DNA of 64,000 nucleotides, taken from NCBI GenBank assembly GCA_903902745.1, contig CAIUWA010000024.1:43583-107582 (forward strand), written 5' to 3'. This DNA comes from an uncultured Opitutia bacterium. Lineage in GTDB: Bacteria > Verrucomicrobiota > Verrucomicrobiia > Opitutales > Opitutaceae. The notes under the pieces are model-generated. The model made no database searches and was not told the origin of the DNA. It was given only the letters and a program-made list of their open reading frames with translations. A program made the translations under genes and the position numbers. This document shows positions 51,005-58,568 of the stretch, piece after piece; the stretch's first letter is position 1; each line of letters begins with the position of its first letter.

Positions 51005-51077
51005 GACGCGGAGGACGCAGAGGTTTTCCGATCAAAAATCCGACTCCGAGCTCTGCGTTCTCTGCGCCTCTGCGTGA
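51005..51077. repeat. Intergenic inverted repeat, CGCAGAGG-type
   Basis: The left arm GACGCGGAGGACGCAGAGG (51005-51023) pairs with the right arm CTCTGCGTTCTCTGCGCCTC (51051-51070), continuing TGCGTGA. It is in the gap between accD and folC, about 20 bp past the accD stop. It is a C-for-A variant of the CACAGAGG family. Confidence 0.75.
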
Positions 51078-51096
51078 AACCGGATCGATTTCCGCC

Positions 51097-51972
51097 TTAG
51101 GTCTTCGCAACAGCCGGCGCCGGTTTCTTTTTCAGGTGCAGCGCCGACAGGATGTCGCGCAGGCGGTCGCGCTGCTCCAGGCGGCTCACGATCTGGTCGA
51201 TCAGGCCGCGCTGCAAAAGGAACTCGGCGCTCTGGAAACCCGTGGGCAGGGTCTGCTTCGTCGTTTCCTTGATGACGCGCGGACCGGCGAAGCCAATCAG
51301 CGCACCCGGCTCGGCAATGATCACGTCGCCCAGCGTGGCATAGCTCGCCGACACGCCGCCCGTCGTCGGGTTGGTCAGGACCGAAATGTAGGGCAGCCGC
51401 GCCGCCGCCAGCCGGCCGAGCGCGGCGCTGGTCTTGGCCATCTGCATGAGCGAGAGGATGCCTTCCTGCATGCGCGCCCCGCCCGAAGTGCTGAAAATGA
51501 TGCACGGGGTCTTCTTCTCGACCGCCAGCTCGATGATCCGGGTGATCTTCTCCCCCGTCGCCGAGCCCAGTGTGCCGCCGCAGAAACGGAAATCCATCAC
51601 CGCCAGGGCGACATCAATGCCGTGGATCTGCCCTGTCCCGCAGATAACGGCCTCTGGCAGGCCACTGTCCTTTTCATAGCGCTTCAAGCGCGTCTTGTAG
51701 GGCTGTGAGTCGGTGAAGTTCAACGGGTCGGCCGAGCGTACCCCCGCGTCGGTCTCATTGAACGTGCCCGGATCGATCAACGCCGCGATCCGCTCGCGGG
51801 CCCCGATGGGCAGGTGATGGCCGCTTTTTGGCATCACCATCTGGTTGTCCACCAGCTCCTTGTTAAAGACGATCTCCCCGGTGGCCGGGTCCTTGGTATA
51901 GAGGCCCTTGGGGATGCCTCCGCCTTTTTTCTTCGCCTTGCGGACGGTGTAAGTGGGTTTATCGAAATGCAT
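51097..51972 (-). CDS. accD: Acetyl-CoA carboxylase carboxyltransferase beta subunit lacking zinc-ribbon cysteines
   Basis: A 291-residue subunit that transfers carboxyl from biotin to acetyl-CoA for fatty-acid synthesis. The crotonase-fold core is typical: GSATGEKITRIIELA, IIFSTSGGARMQEGILSLMQ, TNPTTGGVSASYATLGD and EPGALIGFAGPRVIKET. The N-terminal zinc ribbon, normally TKCxxCG...VCPKCGHH, reads YTKDPATGE...VMPKSGHH at residues 25-53, so all four cysteines are gone while the spacing around them remains. The start is the ATG at 51972, 8 bp after comF. accA is not in the window. Confidence 0.93.
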   Translation of the reverse strand: MHFDKPTYTVRKAKKKGGGIPKGLYTKDPATGEIVFNKELVDNQMVMPKSGHHLPIGARERIAALIDPGTFNETDAGVRSADPLNFTDSQPYKTRLKRYEKDSGLPEAVICGTGQIHGIDVALAVMDFRFCGGTLGSATGEKITRIIELAVEKKTPCIIFSTSGGARMQEGILSLMQMAKTSAALGRLAAARLPYISVLTNPTTGGVSASYATLGDVIIAEPGALIGFAGPRVIKETTKQTLPTGFQSAEFLLQRGLIDQIVSRLEQRDRLRDILSALHLKKKPAPAVAKT

Positions 51973-51980
51973 AGTGGGGG

Positions 51981-52718
51981 TTATCCGTGACCAAAAGTGA
52001 CGACATCCAAGTTCAGGCAGCCGGCGCGGCGTAGGACTCGCGCACATCCATTGAGCGTGGAACCCGTGGTGAAGACGTCATCAACGAGGATATAATGCAG
52101 GTCGGGATTTAGGGAGGCCCCCCGCACAAGTGCAAAGGCATTTTTCAGGTTCGCCTGGCGGGTCTTACGGTCGAAAGCCGTTTGCGTCTGGGTGTCCACC
52201 GTCCGGCGCAGCAAACCCTCCACCACGGTGCCCCCGCCGGCCGCGCGGGCCAGGTGCTTGGCAAGCAGCGCGCTTTGATTGTACCCGCGCTCCCGCTGCT
52301 TGCGCGGGTGCAGCGGCACCGGCACGAGGGTTGCGCCGCGCACAAAATCGAGGACCGCGGTCGCCCGACGGAAGACCGCCTCCATGTCCGCCAGCACGTG
52401 CAGGCCGCGATGATACTTCAACTCGATCACCAGCGCGCGGGCCGGCCCCTTGAACAGCACCGCCGTGCAGCCCTCCCGGAACGCCGGCTCCAGTCCCACG
52501 CAATGCGGACACATCCGGCCGGCCTCGTCCACTTCACCGTAAAACGGATGCCCGCAGGTCGTGCAATGCGGCGCCTGCACAAAATCTAGCTGCGGCGCGC
52601 AGCGTTCGCAGACGTGCCGGAATTCACTGTCGTCCCCCACGAGCCCGCGGCACTGCACGCACAACGGCGGAAACACCACGTCACCGAGTCCGCGCGTGAG
52701 CTGGGCGAGCGCGTTCAT
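51981..52718 (-). CDS. comF: ComF family phosphoribosyltransferase-like protein
   Basis: A 245-residue protein. The N-terminal part carries four CxxC pairs (CVQC, CERC, CTTC, CPHC), probably zinc-binding, and the C-terminal part is a type I phosphoribosyltransferase fold with the PRPP loop YILVDDVFTTGSTLNG. PVPLHPRKQRERGYNQSALL is the most conserved family block. ComF is linked to DNA uptake in naturally competent bacteria, but many non-competent cells carry it. The ATG at 52718 shares its A with the truA TGA (TGATG), so the two are translationally coupled. Confidence 0.9.
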   Translation of the reverse strand: MNALAQLTRGLGDVVFPPLCVQCRGLVGDDSEFRHVCERCAPQLDFVQAPHCTTCGHPFYGEVDEAGRMCPHCVGLEPAFREGCTAVLFKGPARALVIELKYHRGLHVLADMEAVFRRATAVLDFVRGATLVPVPLHPRKQRERGYNQSALLAKHLARAAGGGTVVEGLLRRTVDTQTQTAFDRKTRQANLKNAFALVRGASLNPDLHYILVDDVFTTGSTLNGCARVLRRAGCLNLDVVTFGHG

Positions 52719-53479
52719 CAATAAAAGACCTTCGCCAGGAACAGTCCCTCCGGGGGCGCCGTCTTCACCGCCATCGTCCGCTCCCGCGACGCGAGGATCG
52801 CCCGGAGCTGCGCCACCGTCAGCTTCCCTTCGCCCACTGCGACAATCCCGCCGACGAGGCTGCGCGCCATTTTGTAGAGGAAGCCCTCCGCCTCCATCGT
52901 GATCTGGATCCCCCGGCCGTGCCGCACGGGATCGAGCCGCCGCAGGTCGCGCACCGTGTCCTCCCGCGCCGGCCCGTTGAGCGCCGTGAACGCCCGGAAG
53001 TCATGCCGGCCGCGCAGCACGTCCGCGGCGGATTGCATCGCACCGTAATCGAGCGCCCGGAAAATCGTCCAGCAGTACGGCCGAGTGAACGGATCCGCGT
53101 CGCCGAGGCTCAGGTGGTAGACGTAGCGCTTGCCGGTCGCCTTGAAGCGCGCATGGAAATCAGCCGCCACCGCGCGCACGGACTTGACCTGGATCGCCGG
53201 AGGCAAACCGACACGAAACGCCGCGACGAGTTTGTCCGGGCCATGCCGCCACTCTGCGTCGAAATGAAAAACCTGCCCGAGCGCGTGCACGCCCGAATCC
53301 GTCCGCCCGCTGCCGTGGATGCGAACCGGCGTCCCGAGGATTTCCGCCAAGCGCCGCTCGATGACATCTTGGATTGCGCGGCCCCGGCCCTCCGCCTGGC
53401 TCTGCCAGCCGGCAAAGTCCGTGCCGTCGTAGGCACAGAGGCATTTCCAACGCTGAATTTTATCCGGGGCAGAAGTCAC
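52718..53479 (-). CDS. truA: tRNA pseudouridine synthase A
   Basis: A 253-residue enzyme making pseudouridine at positions 38-40 of the tRNA anticodon stem-loop. The catalytic Asp61 is in GSGRTDSGVHALG. Other blocks are CAYDGTDFAGWQSQA, FHARFKATGKRYVYHLS, HDFRAFTALNG and FLYKMARSLVGGIVAVGEG. The start is GTG 53479. It is followed by comF with a one-base overlap. Upstream, a 113-bp gap with a perfect palindromic repeat separates it from ruvX. Confidence 0.95.
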   Translation of the reverse strand: MTSAPDKIQRWKCLCAYDGTDFAGWQSQAEGRGRAIQDVIERRLAEILGTPVRIHGSGRTDSGVHALGQVFHFDAEWRHGPDKLVAAFRVGLPPAIQVKSVRAVAADFHARFKATGKRYVYHLSLGDADPFTRPYCWTIFRALDYGAMQSAADVLRGRHDFRAFTALNGPAREDTVRDLRRLDPVRHGRGIQITMEAEGFLYKMARSLVGGIVAVGEGKLTVAQLRAILASRERTMAVKTAPPEGLFLAKVFY

Positions 53480-53503
53480 GAATTGAGGATGCGGAAAAAG
53501 GAA

Positions 53504-53595
53504 TAATCGCGGAAACGCGGAGGAGCGGAAGCGCAGAATCCAAGCCCTGTTTGTTTCCTATTCAGTGTTTCTGCCCTTTCGCGTTTCCGCGATTA
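53504..53595. repeat. Intergenic inverted repeat with perfect 16-bp ends, CGCGGAA-type
   Basis: TAATCGCGGAAACGCG (53504-53519) and CGCGTTTCCGCGATTA (53580-53595) are exact reverse complements. Further partly paired text lies inside (GGAGCGGAAGCGCAG). It fills the truA-ruvX gap. It is the best-preserved copy of this family in the window. Confidence 0.85.
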
Positions 53596-54048
53596 ACCCT
53601 CTGCTTCAGCCGGCGGCGGTATTTTCTGATCCAGGAAATCCTGCAGGATGATCGTCGCCGCGCGCGAATCGATCAACCCGCTGGCGCGCACCTCGCGGCG
53701 CTTCCCCTTCGGGATCGACTCCTCCGCCTCGTAGCTCGTGAGGCGCTCGTCCACGAGGTGGACCGGCAGCCCGTACTCGGCGCGCAAACGGTCGGCGAAG
53801 GCCTCTGCTTCCTTCGCCTTGGGGCCCACGGTTTCGTCCATGTTCACGGGATGACCGAGGACGAAGTCGGTCACGCGCCGGAGCTTCACCACCTCAGCGA
53901 GCGCCGTCCAGCGCTTGCCCGGATCGGAATCAACCAGTGCCGCCAACGGCGTGGCCACGCCGAGCTCGTCGCCGTAGCTCAACCCGATGCGCCGCGTCCC
54001 GTAGTCGATGCCGAGGCAGCGCATGCCATCAAAGCCAGCGGGCGCCAT
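53593..54048 (-). CDS. ruvX: YqgF/RuvX family putative Holliday-junction resolvase / pre-16S rRNA nuclease
   Basis: A 151-residue RNase H-fold protein. The catalytic acids are in CLGIDYGTRRIGLSYGD, LVDERLTSYEAEE and LIDSRAATIILQDFL; FVLGHPVNMDETVGPKAKEA is the conserved middle block. YqgF trims the 5' end of 16S rRNA in E. coli and is also described as a resolvase-like protein. The ATG at 54048 overlaps manC by 20 bp; the second ATG at 54024 would leave a 4-bp gap and gives the more usual N-terminus (MRCLGIDYG). Either way the two genes are coupled. Confidence 0.9.
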   Translation of the reverse strand: MAPAGFDGMRCLGIDYGTRRIGLSYGDELGVATPLAALVDSDPGKRWTALAEVVKLRRVTDFVLGHPVNMDETVGPKAKEAEAFADRLRAEYGLPVHLVDERLTSYEAEESIPKGKRREVRASGLIDSRAATIILQDFLDQKIPPPAEAEG

Positions 54049-55123
54049 CCGCCTCCGCCTCGACCCGCTTCAGGAGCGCCTTGATCTCCTGCGCCCGGCT
54101 CTTGGAACAAACGAGCGTGGCATCGGGCGTGTGCACGACGATAAGATCATCCGCGCCTACCACCGCCACCAAGTGCTCGCCTTCGGAAATCACGATGTTG
54201 TTGCGGCCCTGCTCCACGAGCGTCCGACCGCGGCCCACATTGCCCTGCGCGTCCTTCGGATGATGGCGCGCCACCGCGGGCCACTCGCCGACATCGTCCC
54301 AGTCAAAGCCCGCCGGCAGCACGATGACGTTCTTCGATTTCTCGAGCAGCGCGTAATCGACGGAAATTTTCTGCAGCTTGGGATAAACCTTTTTCAGCAC
54401 CGGCCCGAGCGGCCGGCCCTTCGCCAGGGCCGCGCGCACCGGCGCCAGCCCGGCCTGCAGCTCGGGCGCGTGGCGTTCAAACCCGCTGTTCACCACCGGC
54501 ACACTCCAGACAAACATGCCGGCATTCCAGAGATACTGCCCCGACGCCAGGTAACGCCGCGCCGTCTTGAGATTCGGCTTTTCGTAGAAGGCCTTCACGG
54601 CAAACGCCGGGCGACCGGCATAGCGTCCCGCTGCACGACCCTTGCGGATGTAGCCAAAACCCGTGGCCGGCGCATCCGGCTTGATGCCGATGGTCACGAT
54701 CACCGATCCCTGCTTCGCTGCGGCAAACGCCGCGCGCAGATCACGCCGGTAGGCCGCCTCGTCTTTGATGACATGGTCGGCCGGCAGGATGGCAAAGACA
54801 CCCGCGGGATCACGCTGCCCGACCAGCGCGGCGGCCAAACCGACGGCCGGGGCCGTGTCGCGGCCGATCGGCTCGGCCACGATGTTTGCCGCCGGCAGAT
54901 GGAAACGGGCGCACACCTCGCGCACGGCCTTCTCCTGCCGCGCACTCGTGATCACAAAAATGTTTTTGACCGGCGCAAGCGGCCTTACCCGCTGGAGCGT
55001 CTGCGCCAGCATGGGGGTCGATCCGACGATGGGCAGGAGGTGCTTGGGCCGATGCATCCGGCTCTGCGGCCAGAAGCGTTCCCCGCGACCACCGGCAATA
55101 ATGACAATAAAGGGTTTGGACAC
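54029..55123 (-). CDS. manC: Mannose-1-phosphate guanylyltransferase
   Basis: A 364-residue nucleotidyltransferase making GDP-mannose from GTP and mannose 1-phosphate. The signature IIAGGRGERFWPQSRMHRPK is at the start, followed by ILPADHVIKDEAAYRRDL, YEKPNLKTARRYLASG, WNAGMFVWSVPV and VLPAGFDWDDVGEWPAV. It has only the pyrophosphorylase part and lacks the C-terminal isomerase domain of bifunctional ManC/AlgA. GTG 55123 gives the usual short lead before the Gly-rich loop; ATG 55165 is an alternative. GDP-mannose could feed exopolysaccharide synthesis. Confidence 0.9.
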   Translation of the reverse strand: MSKPFIVIIAGGRGERFWPQSRMHRPKHLLPIVGSTPMLAQTLQRVRPLAPVKNIFVITSARQEKAVREVCARFHLPAANIVAEPIGRDTAPAVGLAAALVGQRDPAGVFAILPADHVIKDEAAYRRDLRAAFAAAKQGSVIVTIGIKPDAPATGFGYIRKGRAAGRYAGRPAFAVKAFYEKPNLKTARRYLASGQYLWNAGMFVWSVPVVNSGFERHAPELQAGLAPVRAALAKGRPLGPVLKKVYPKLQKISVDYALLEKSKNVIVLPAGFDWDDVGEWPAVARHHPKDAQGNVGRGRTLVEQGRNNIVISEGEHLVAVVGADDLIVVHTPDATLVCSKSRAQEIKALLKRVEAEADGARWL

Positions 55124-55203
55124 TCCGCTACACTGGAGTGCGGGCACGACGCGGCGCAATTTCATTTGCGGCTGGCTGCTAAGGGGCAATCCTTAGTCAA
55201 CGA

Positions 55204-55752
55204 ATGAGATTCGTCGTCACATTTCTGATCGTATTTCTTACGATTGAGCGCACATGCGCAGAAGAGCTGTTTTCCGCACGATGTGAGTCTTCTCTCACGA
55301 AGAGTTCGGCATCGTGGCGTTTGACGGAAACCAAGGGTAGCCTGACGGTCGAATACTCGGATGCGAAAAAGAAGAATTTTTCAGTCGTTGCCAGCAGCAA
55401 GGAAGCCGAGGTTCTTCGCTCTAAAGTCGCATCGCTTCAACTCGTTCAAGCAGACATCGATTTTCTTCGTTCTCAGTCGGTGACACATCCTGCAAAGAAG
55501 AAAGAGGACGAAACGGTCATTCTTCGCCCTTTTGATGGGGTCACGTATTATTTTTCCATCCGTACATCGGCCGGCGTTCGCAGTTTCTGGATCGACAATC
55601 CGGACTTCGACTTGGAGTACCACGCCAAACTCAAGGAAACCGCTCTCTTAAAAGAGGTTCTCACCTTTTTGGAATTCCTAGAGCGAAGAGCAAAGGGGCA
55701 AAAAGAGACTAAGCAGCCAGAACCAGCTCCCCAGAGTCGGGGCGTTTTATGA
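55204..55752 (+). CDS. Exported hypothetical protein, GC-poor
   Basis: A 182-residue protein with a signal peptide (FVVTFLIVFLTIERTCAEE). The mature part is rich in Lys, Ser and Glu and mixes strands and helices (LTVEYSDAKKKNFSVV, YYFSIRTSAGVRSFWID, LLKEVLTFLEFLERRAKG). No known domain is recognised. Its base composition is visibly lower in GC than both neighbours, and third codon positions are often A or T, which points to recent arrival. It lies between the divergent manC (81 bp away) and moeZ (12 bp). Confidence 0.7.
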   Translation: MRFVVTFLIVFLTIERTCAEELFSARCESSLTKSSASWRLTETKGSLTVEYSDAKKKNFSVVASSKEAEVLRSKVASLQLVQADIDFLRSQSVTHPAKKKEDETVILRPFDGVTYYFSIRTSAGVRSFWIDNPDFDLEYHAKLKETALLKEVLTFLEFLERRAKGQKETKQPEPAPQSRGVL

Positions 55753-55764
55753 GCACTCGCGACC

Positions 55765-56937
55765 ATGCCTGATCCCCTGCCCAACCTTCTGCCCGCCGAA
55801 CTGGCGCGCTACAGCCGGCACATCATGCTCGGGGAGATCGGCGTGGAGGGACAGCGCAAGCTCGCTGCCGCCCGCGTCCTCGTCATCGGTGCGGGCGGGC
55901 TGGGCAGTCCGGCCGCCCTCTATCTCGCCGCGGCCGGCGTGGGCACGCTGGGCATTGCGGATTTCGACCGCGTCGAGGAGCACAATCTCCAGCGCCAGCT
56001 GCTGCACGACGCGACTTCGGTCGGCGAGGCGAAGACTGGGTCGGCCGCCCGCCGGCTGCGCGCCGCCAATCCTTTCATCAGTGTGGTCGAGCATGGCGAG
56101 GGCGTGACGCCGACCAACGCCCGCGCGCTCTTCGCCGGCTACGATGTGATCGTGGACGGCACGGACACCTTCGCCACGCGTTACCTCAACAACGATGCCG
56201 CCGTGCTGGCCGGCCGGCCCCTCGTCTATGGGAGCATTTTCAAGTTCGAGGGCCAGGTCGCCGTGTTCGATCCCGCGCACGGCGGGCCGTGCTACCGCTG
56301 CCTGTTTCCCACGCCGCCCCCCGCCGGCAGTGTGCCCAACTGCGGCGAGGCCGGCGTACTCGGCGCGCTCTGCGGCGTGATCGGCAGCCTGCAGGCGGTC
56401 GAGGCCGTCAAGTTGATCACCGGCATCGGCGAGCCGCTGCGCGGCCGGCTCCTCACCTACGACGCCCTGAGCCAGACTTTCCGCAACCTGCAGGTCGCCC
56501 GCGACCCCTCCTGCGCCGTCTGCGGCGAACATCCCGTCCTCCGCGAACTTCTCGCCGAAAACTACCAGATGGACTGCGCCCTGCCCCCCGCCGCCGATGA
56601 GACACCCACCGACTATCCGCTGGAAGTCTCAGTCACGGAGGCTCGCCAGCGCCTCGCAGCCGCGCCCGGCCGGACCCAGCTCATCGATGTGCGCGAGCCC
56701 TACGAGGTGGAGATCTGCCGGGTCGAGGGCTCCGTGTTCATCCCGATGCGCCAAATTCCCGCAAGTCTGGGCGTGCTGCCCAAGGACCGGCACCTGCTGA
56801 TTTTCTGCCATCACGGCGCCCGCAGCATGGGCGTGACCCAATACCTGCGGGCCAACGGCTATCCCGCCGTCACGAACGTCGCCGGCGGCATCGCCGCCTG
56901 GGCCGAGAAGATCGAGCCCGGCCTGCGCCGGTATTGA
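55765..56937 (+). CDS. ThiF/MoeB-type adenylyltransferase with rhodanese domain (MoeZ-like)
   Basis: A 390-residue fusion that activates a small sulfur-carrier protein (MoaD, ThiS or similar) by C-terminal adenylation and then supplies sulfur. Residues 1-255 are the E1-like domain: RYSRHIMLGEIGVEGQRKL, IGAGGLGSPAALYLAAAGVG, ENLQ-like HNLQRQLLHD and zinc-binding pairs CYRC and CAVC. Residues of about 285-388 are a rhodanese domain with active-site Cys348 in LLIFCHHGARSMG. The substrate carrier is not in the window, so molybdopterin, thiamine, cysteine and tRNA thiolation remain possible. Confidence 0.92.
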   Translation: MPDPLPNLLPAELARYSRHIMLGEIGVEGQRKLAAARVLVIGAGGLGSPAALYLAAAGVGTLGIADFDRVEEHNLQRQLLHDATSVGEAKTGSAARRLRAANPFISVVEHGEGVTPTNARALFAGYDVIVDGTDTFATRYLNNDAAVLAGRPLVYGSIFKFEGQVAVFDPAHGGPCYRCLFPTPPPAGSVPNCGEAGVLGALCGVIGSLQAVEAVKLITGIGEPLRGRLLTYDALSQTFRNLQVARDPSCAVCGEHPVLRELLAENYQMDCALPPAADETPTDYPLEVSVTEARQRLAAAPGRTQLIDVREPYEVEICRVEGSVFIPMRQIPASLGVLPKDRHLLIFCHHGARSMGVTQYLRANGYPAVTNVAGGIAAWAEKIEPGLRRY

Positions 56938-56989
56938 GCCGCACTTTTTTTCGCGCCTCGGTAGCAGACGAGGTGACGAGGCTGGATTG

Positions 56990-57051
56990 TTGTAGCGGCG
57001 CTCTATGAGCGCCGATCTTCGCAAACCGGCGGTCATAGACCGCCGCTACAA
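56990..57051. repeat. Double-hairpin palindromic repeat, copy 1 of 3
   Basis: Outer arms TTGTAGCGGCG (56990-57000) and CGCCGCTACAA (57041-57051) are perfect. Inside are GGCGCTC-TAT-GAGCGCC (56997-57013) and GGCGGTC-ATA-GACCGCC (57028-57044). It lies between the convergent moeZ-like and aminotransferase genes. Confidence 0.85.
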
Positions 57052-57063
57052 TTTTCTGACAGC

Positions 57064-57978
57064 CTACGCCTTCAATTCCGGATGCGCCGACGCATAAGCG
57101 CGGGCATAGTCGGCGAAGGCCGACTTGAGGCGCGCCGTCACCGTGTCCGCGCCGACCTTGAAACGCGTGCCGTCAATCGCGGCGACGGGCGTGAGATCCT
57201 TGGTCGACGAAAGCAGGCAGCATTCCTGCATCGCCGCAAATTCCTCCGGCCGCAGCACAGCCTCCCGGGCCGGCACGCCCGCCGCGGCGGCGATTTTCTC
57301 CAGCACCAGTGCGCGGGTGATGCCGCCGAGGATGCCGGACGCCAGTGGCGGCGTGAGCAGCGCGCCGTCGCGCACGAAGGCGATGTTGGAAACCGCGGCC
57401 TCTGTCACCTCGCCCGCCAGATTGAGCATGACCACCTCATCCGCCCCGCGCGCCCGCGCTTCGCGGAGGCAGAGGATGTTGTTGAGATAATTGCCGGTCT
57501 TCCACTCGGGGCTGAGAGTCGCGGTCGAATTGCGCCGCAGGCTCGTGGCCAGCGAGAGTTTCAGCCCCGCGCGCAGGGTCTCGGGCGCCACGACCGGGCA
57601 CGGCTGGACCAGCAGGACGAAATCCGGTTTGTCCGCCAGCGCGACGTCGAGGCCGATCGCCCCGCCGCCGCGCGTGACCTGCAGGCGGATGTAAACCTCG
57701 CCCGCAAAATGTGTCTCCGTCCGGAAGGCCGCCACCGTCCGCTTGATCTCCACCAGCATCAAGGCCGGGGCCAGCGGCAGGGTCAGGTGCAGCGCCAGCG
57801 CTGAGCGCTCCAGTCGGCGCCAATGCTCGTCCCAGGTGAAAATGACGCCGTGATACGTGCGCCAGACCTCATAGATGGCATCGCCATAGAGAAAGCCGCG
57901 ATTCAGCGGCGACAGCGACGGCTCGTGGGCGGAGTGCAGGCGGCCGTTGGTATTGGCCTGGATATAGGGCGCGGGCAT
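57064..57978 (-). CDS. Class IV aminotransferase (BCAT/ADC lyase/D-amino-acid type)
   Basis: A 304-residue PLP enzyme of fold type IV. The start is the ATG at 57978 (MPAPYIQANTNGRLH), after which family blocks follow: LSPLNRGFLYGDAIYEVWRT, the PLP-binding Lys160 in SPEWKTGNYLNNILCLREA, ADEVVMLNLAGEVTEAAVSN and TPPLASGILGGITRALVLE. These features do not separate branched-chain aminotransferase from 4-amino-4-deoxychorismate lyase or D-amino-acid aminotransferase. No folate or branched-chain gene is adjacent; folC is 6 kb away. Both flanks carry double-hairpin repeats. Confidence 0.87.
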   Translation of the reverse strand: MPAPYIQANTNGRLHSAHEPSLSPLNRGFLYGDAIYEVWRTYHGVIFTWDEHWRRLERSALALHLTLPLAPALMLVEIKRTVAAFRTETHFAGEVYIRLQVTRGGGAIGLDVALADKPDFVLLVQPCPVVAPETLRAGLKLSLATSLRRNSTATLSPEWKTGNYLNNILCLREARARGADEVVMLNLAGEVTEAAVSNIAFVRDGALLTPPLASGILGGITRALVLEKIAAAAGVPAREAVLRPEEFAAMQECCLLSSTKDLTPVAAIDGTRFKVGADTVTARLKSAFADYARAYASAHPELKA

Positions 57979-58023
57979 GGGCTTGAACGAGCACAGTCGG
58001 CGAACCGCGCGATTTCGCCAAAT

Positions 58024-58048
58024 AAAAAAGCCCCCGCAGGCGGGGGGC
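58024..58048 (-). terminator. Rho-independent terminator of the coiled-coil HTH gene
   Basis: On the minus strand CCCCCGC-CT-GCGGGGG (58046-58031) is followed by G and six T residues (the A run at 58024-58029). It is about 75 bp past the stop of the 58121-58489 gene, with a double-hairpin repeat between them, and upstream of the aminotransferase start. Confidence 0.75.
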
Positions 58049-58053
58049 CTAGT

Positions 58054-58113
58054 TGTAGCGGCGGTCCACTTGTCTCGCCATAGCTTCAGCGATGGCGGAT
58101 GACCGCCGCTACA
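58054..58113. repeat. Double-hairpin palindromic repeat, copy 2 of 3
   Basis: Outer arms TGTAGCGGCGGTC (58054-58066) and GACCGCCGCTACA (58101-58113) are a perfect 13-bp pair. An inner hairpin CGCCAT...ATGGCG is at 58076-58097. It lies just past the stop of the coiled-coil HTH gene. Confidence 0.85.
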
Positions 58114-58120
58114 CCTCACT

Positions 58121-58489
58121 TCACTTCCGTGCCTTCACCAGCCCGAGGGCCTTCTTGATGTTCTGCACACTGGGGAGCGAGATGCCGAGTGACTTGGCGA
58201 TTTCCGCGCCGGTCTTGCCCGCGGCGGCCAGCTTCTTCACCGCTGCGCGGGTCGCATCGGTGATGACGGCGCGCTTGCGGCGCTTCTTGCCACCCGCTGC
58301 CGCGCCCTTGCCGCCAACGGCCTTTTTCACCGCCTTGATGAAGGCCTGTACGCTGTCGAAGCCGTGCTTGGCCGGCAGGGTCGCCAGCTGCTTGTGCTTC
58401 TGGGCGAGGATTTTCTTTTCGAGTTTGGCGATCTTCGCGGAAATTTTTGCCTTCGCCGCCTCGAGCGCCTTGATCTTGTTTATAGCCAT
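58121..58489 (-). CDS. Small basic coiled-coil plus HTH protein, nucleoid-protein-like
   Basis: A 122-residue, very Lys/Ala-rich protein. Residues 1-35 form a coiled coil (IKALEAAKAKISAKIAKLEK). A middle part is followed by a basic patch (GGKKRRKRA, about 66-74). Residues of about 75-115 form a resolvase-type helix-turn-helix (ATRAAVKKLAAAGKTGAEIA, then KSLGISLPSVQNIKKALG). The order coil, basic linker, DNA-binding end is the layout of H-NS-like proteins, though the DNA-binding part differs. It may coat DNA or regulate locally (inference). It is a single gene with a strong terminator. Confidence 0.75.
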   Translation of the reverse strand: MAINKIKALEAAKAKISAKIAKLEKKILAQKHKQLATLPAKHGFDSVQAFIKAVKKAVGGKGAAAGGKKRRKRAVITDATRAAVKKLAAAGKTGAEIAKSLGISLPSVQNIKKALGLVKARK

Positions 58490-58568
58490 AAGGAGCCGAA
58501 TAGACGCCGGGCAGTGGTTTATAGCAAGTCCCTGTTATAGGGCCGCCGGCCGGTCTCTAAAGGCTATA

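Noticed and set aside
56940..56960. A T-rich run after the moeZ-like gene as a terminator.
   Set aside because: No stem precedes the T run; the double-hairpin repeat 30 bp further on is the only structure.
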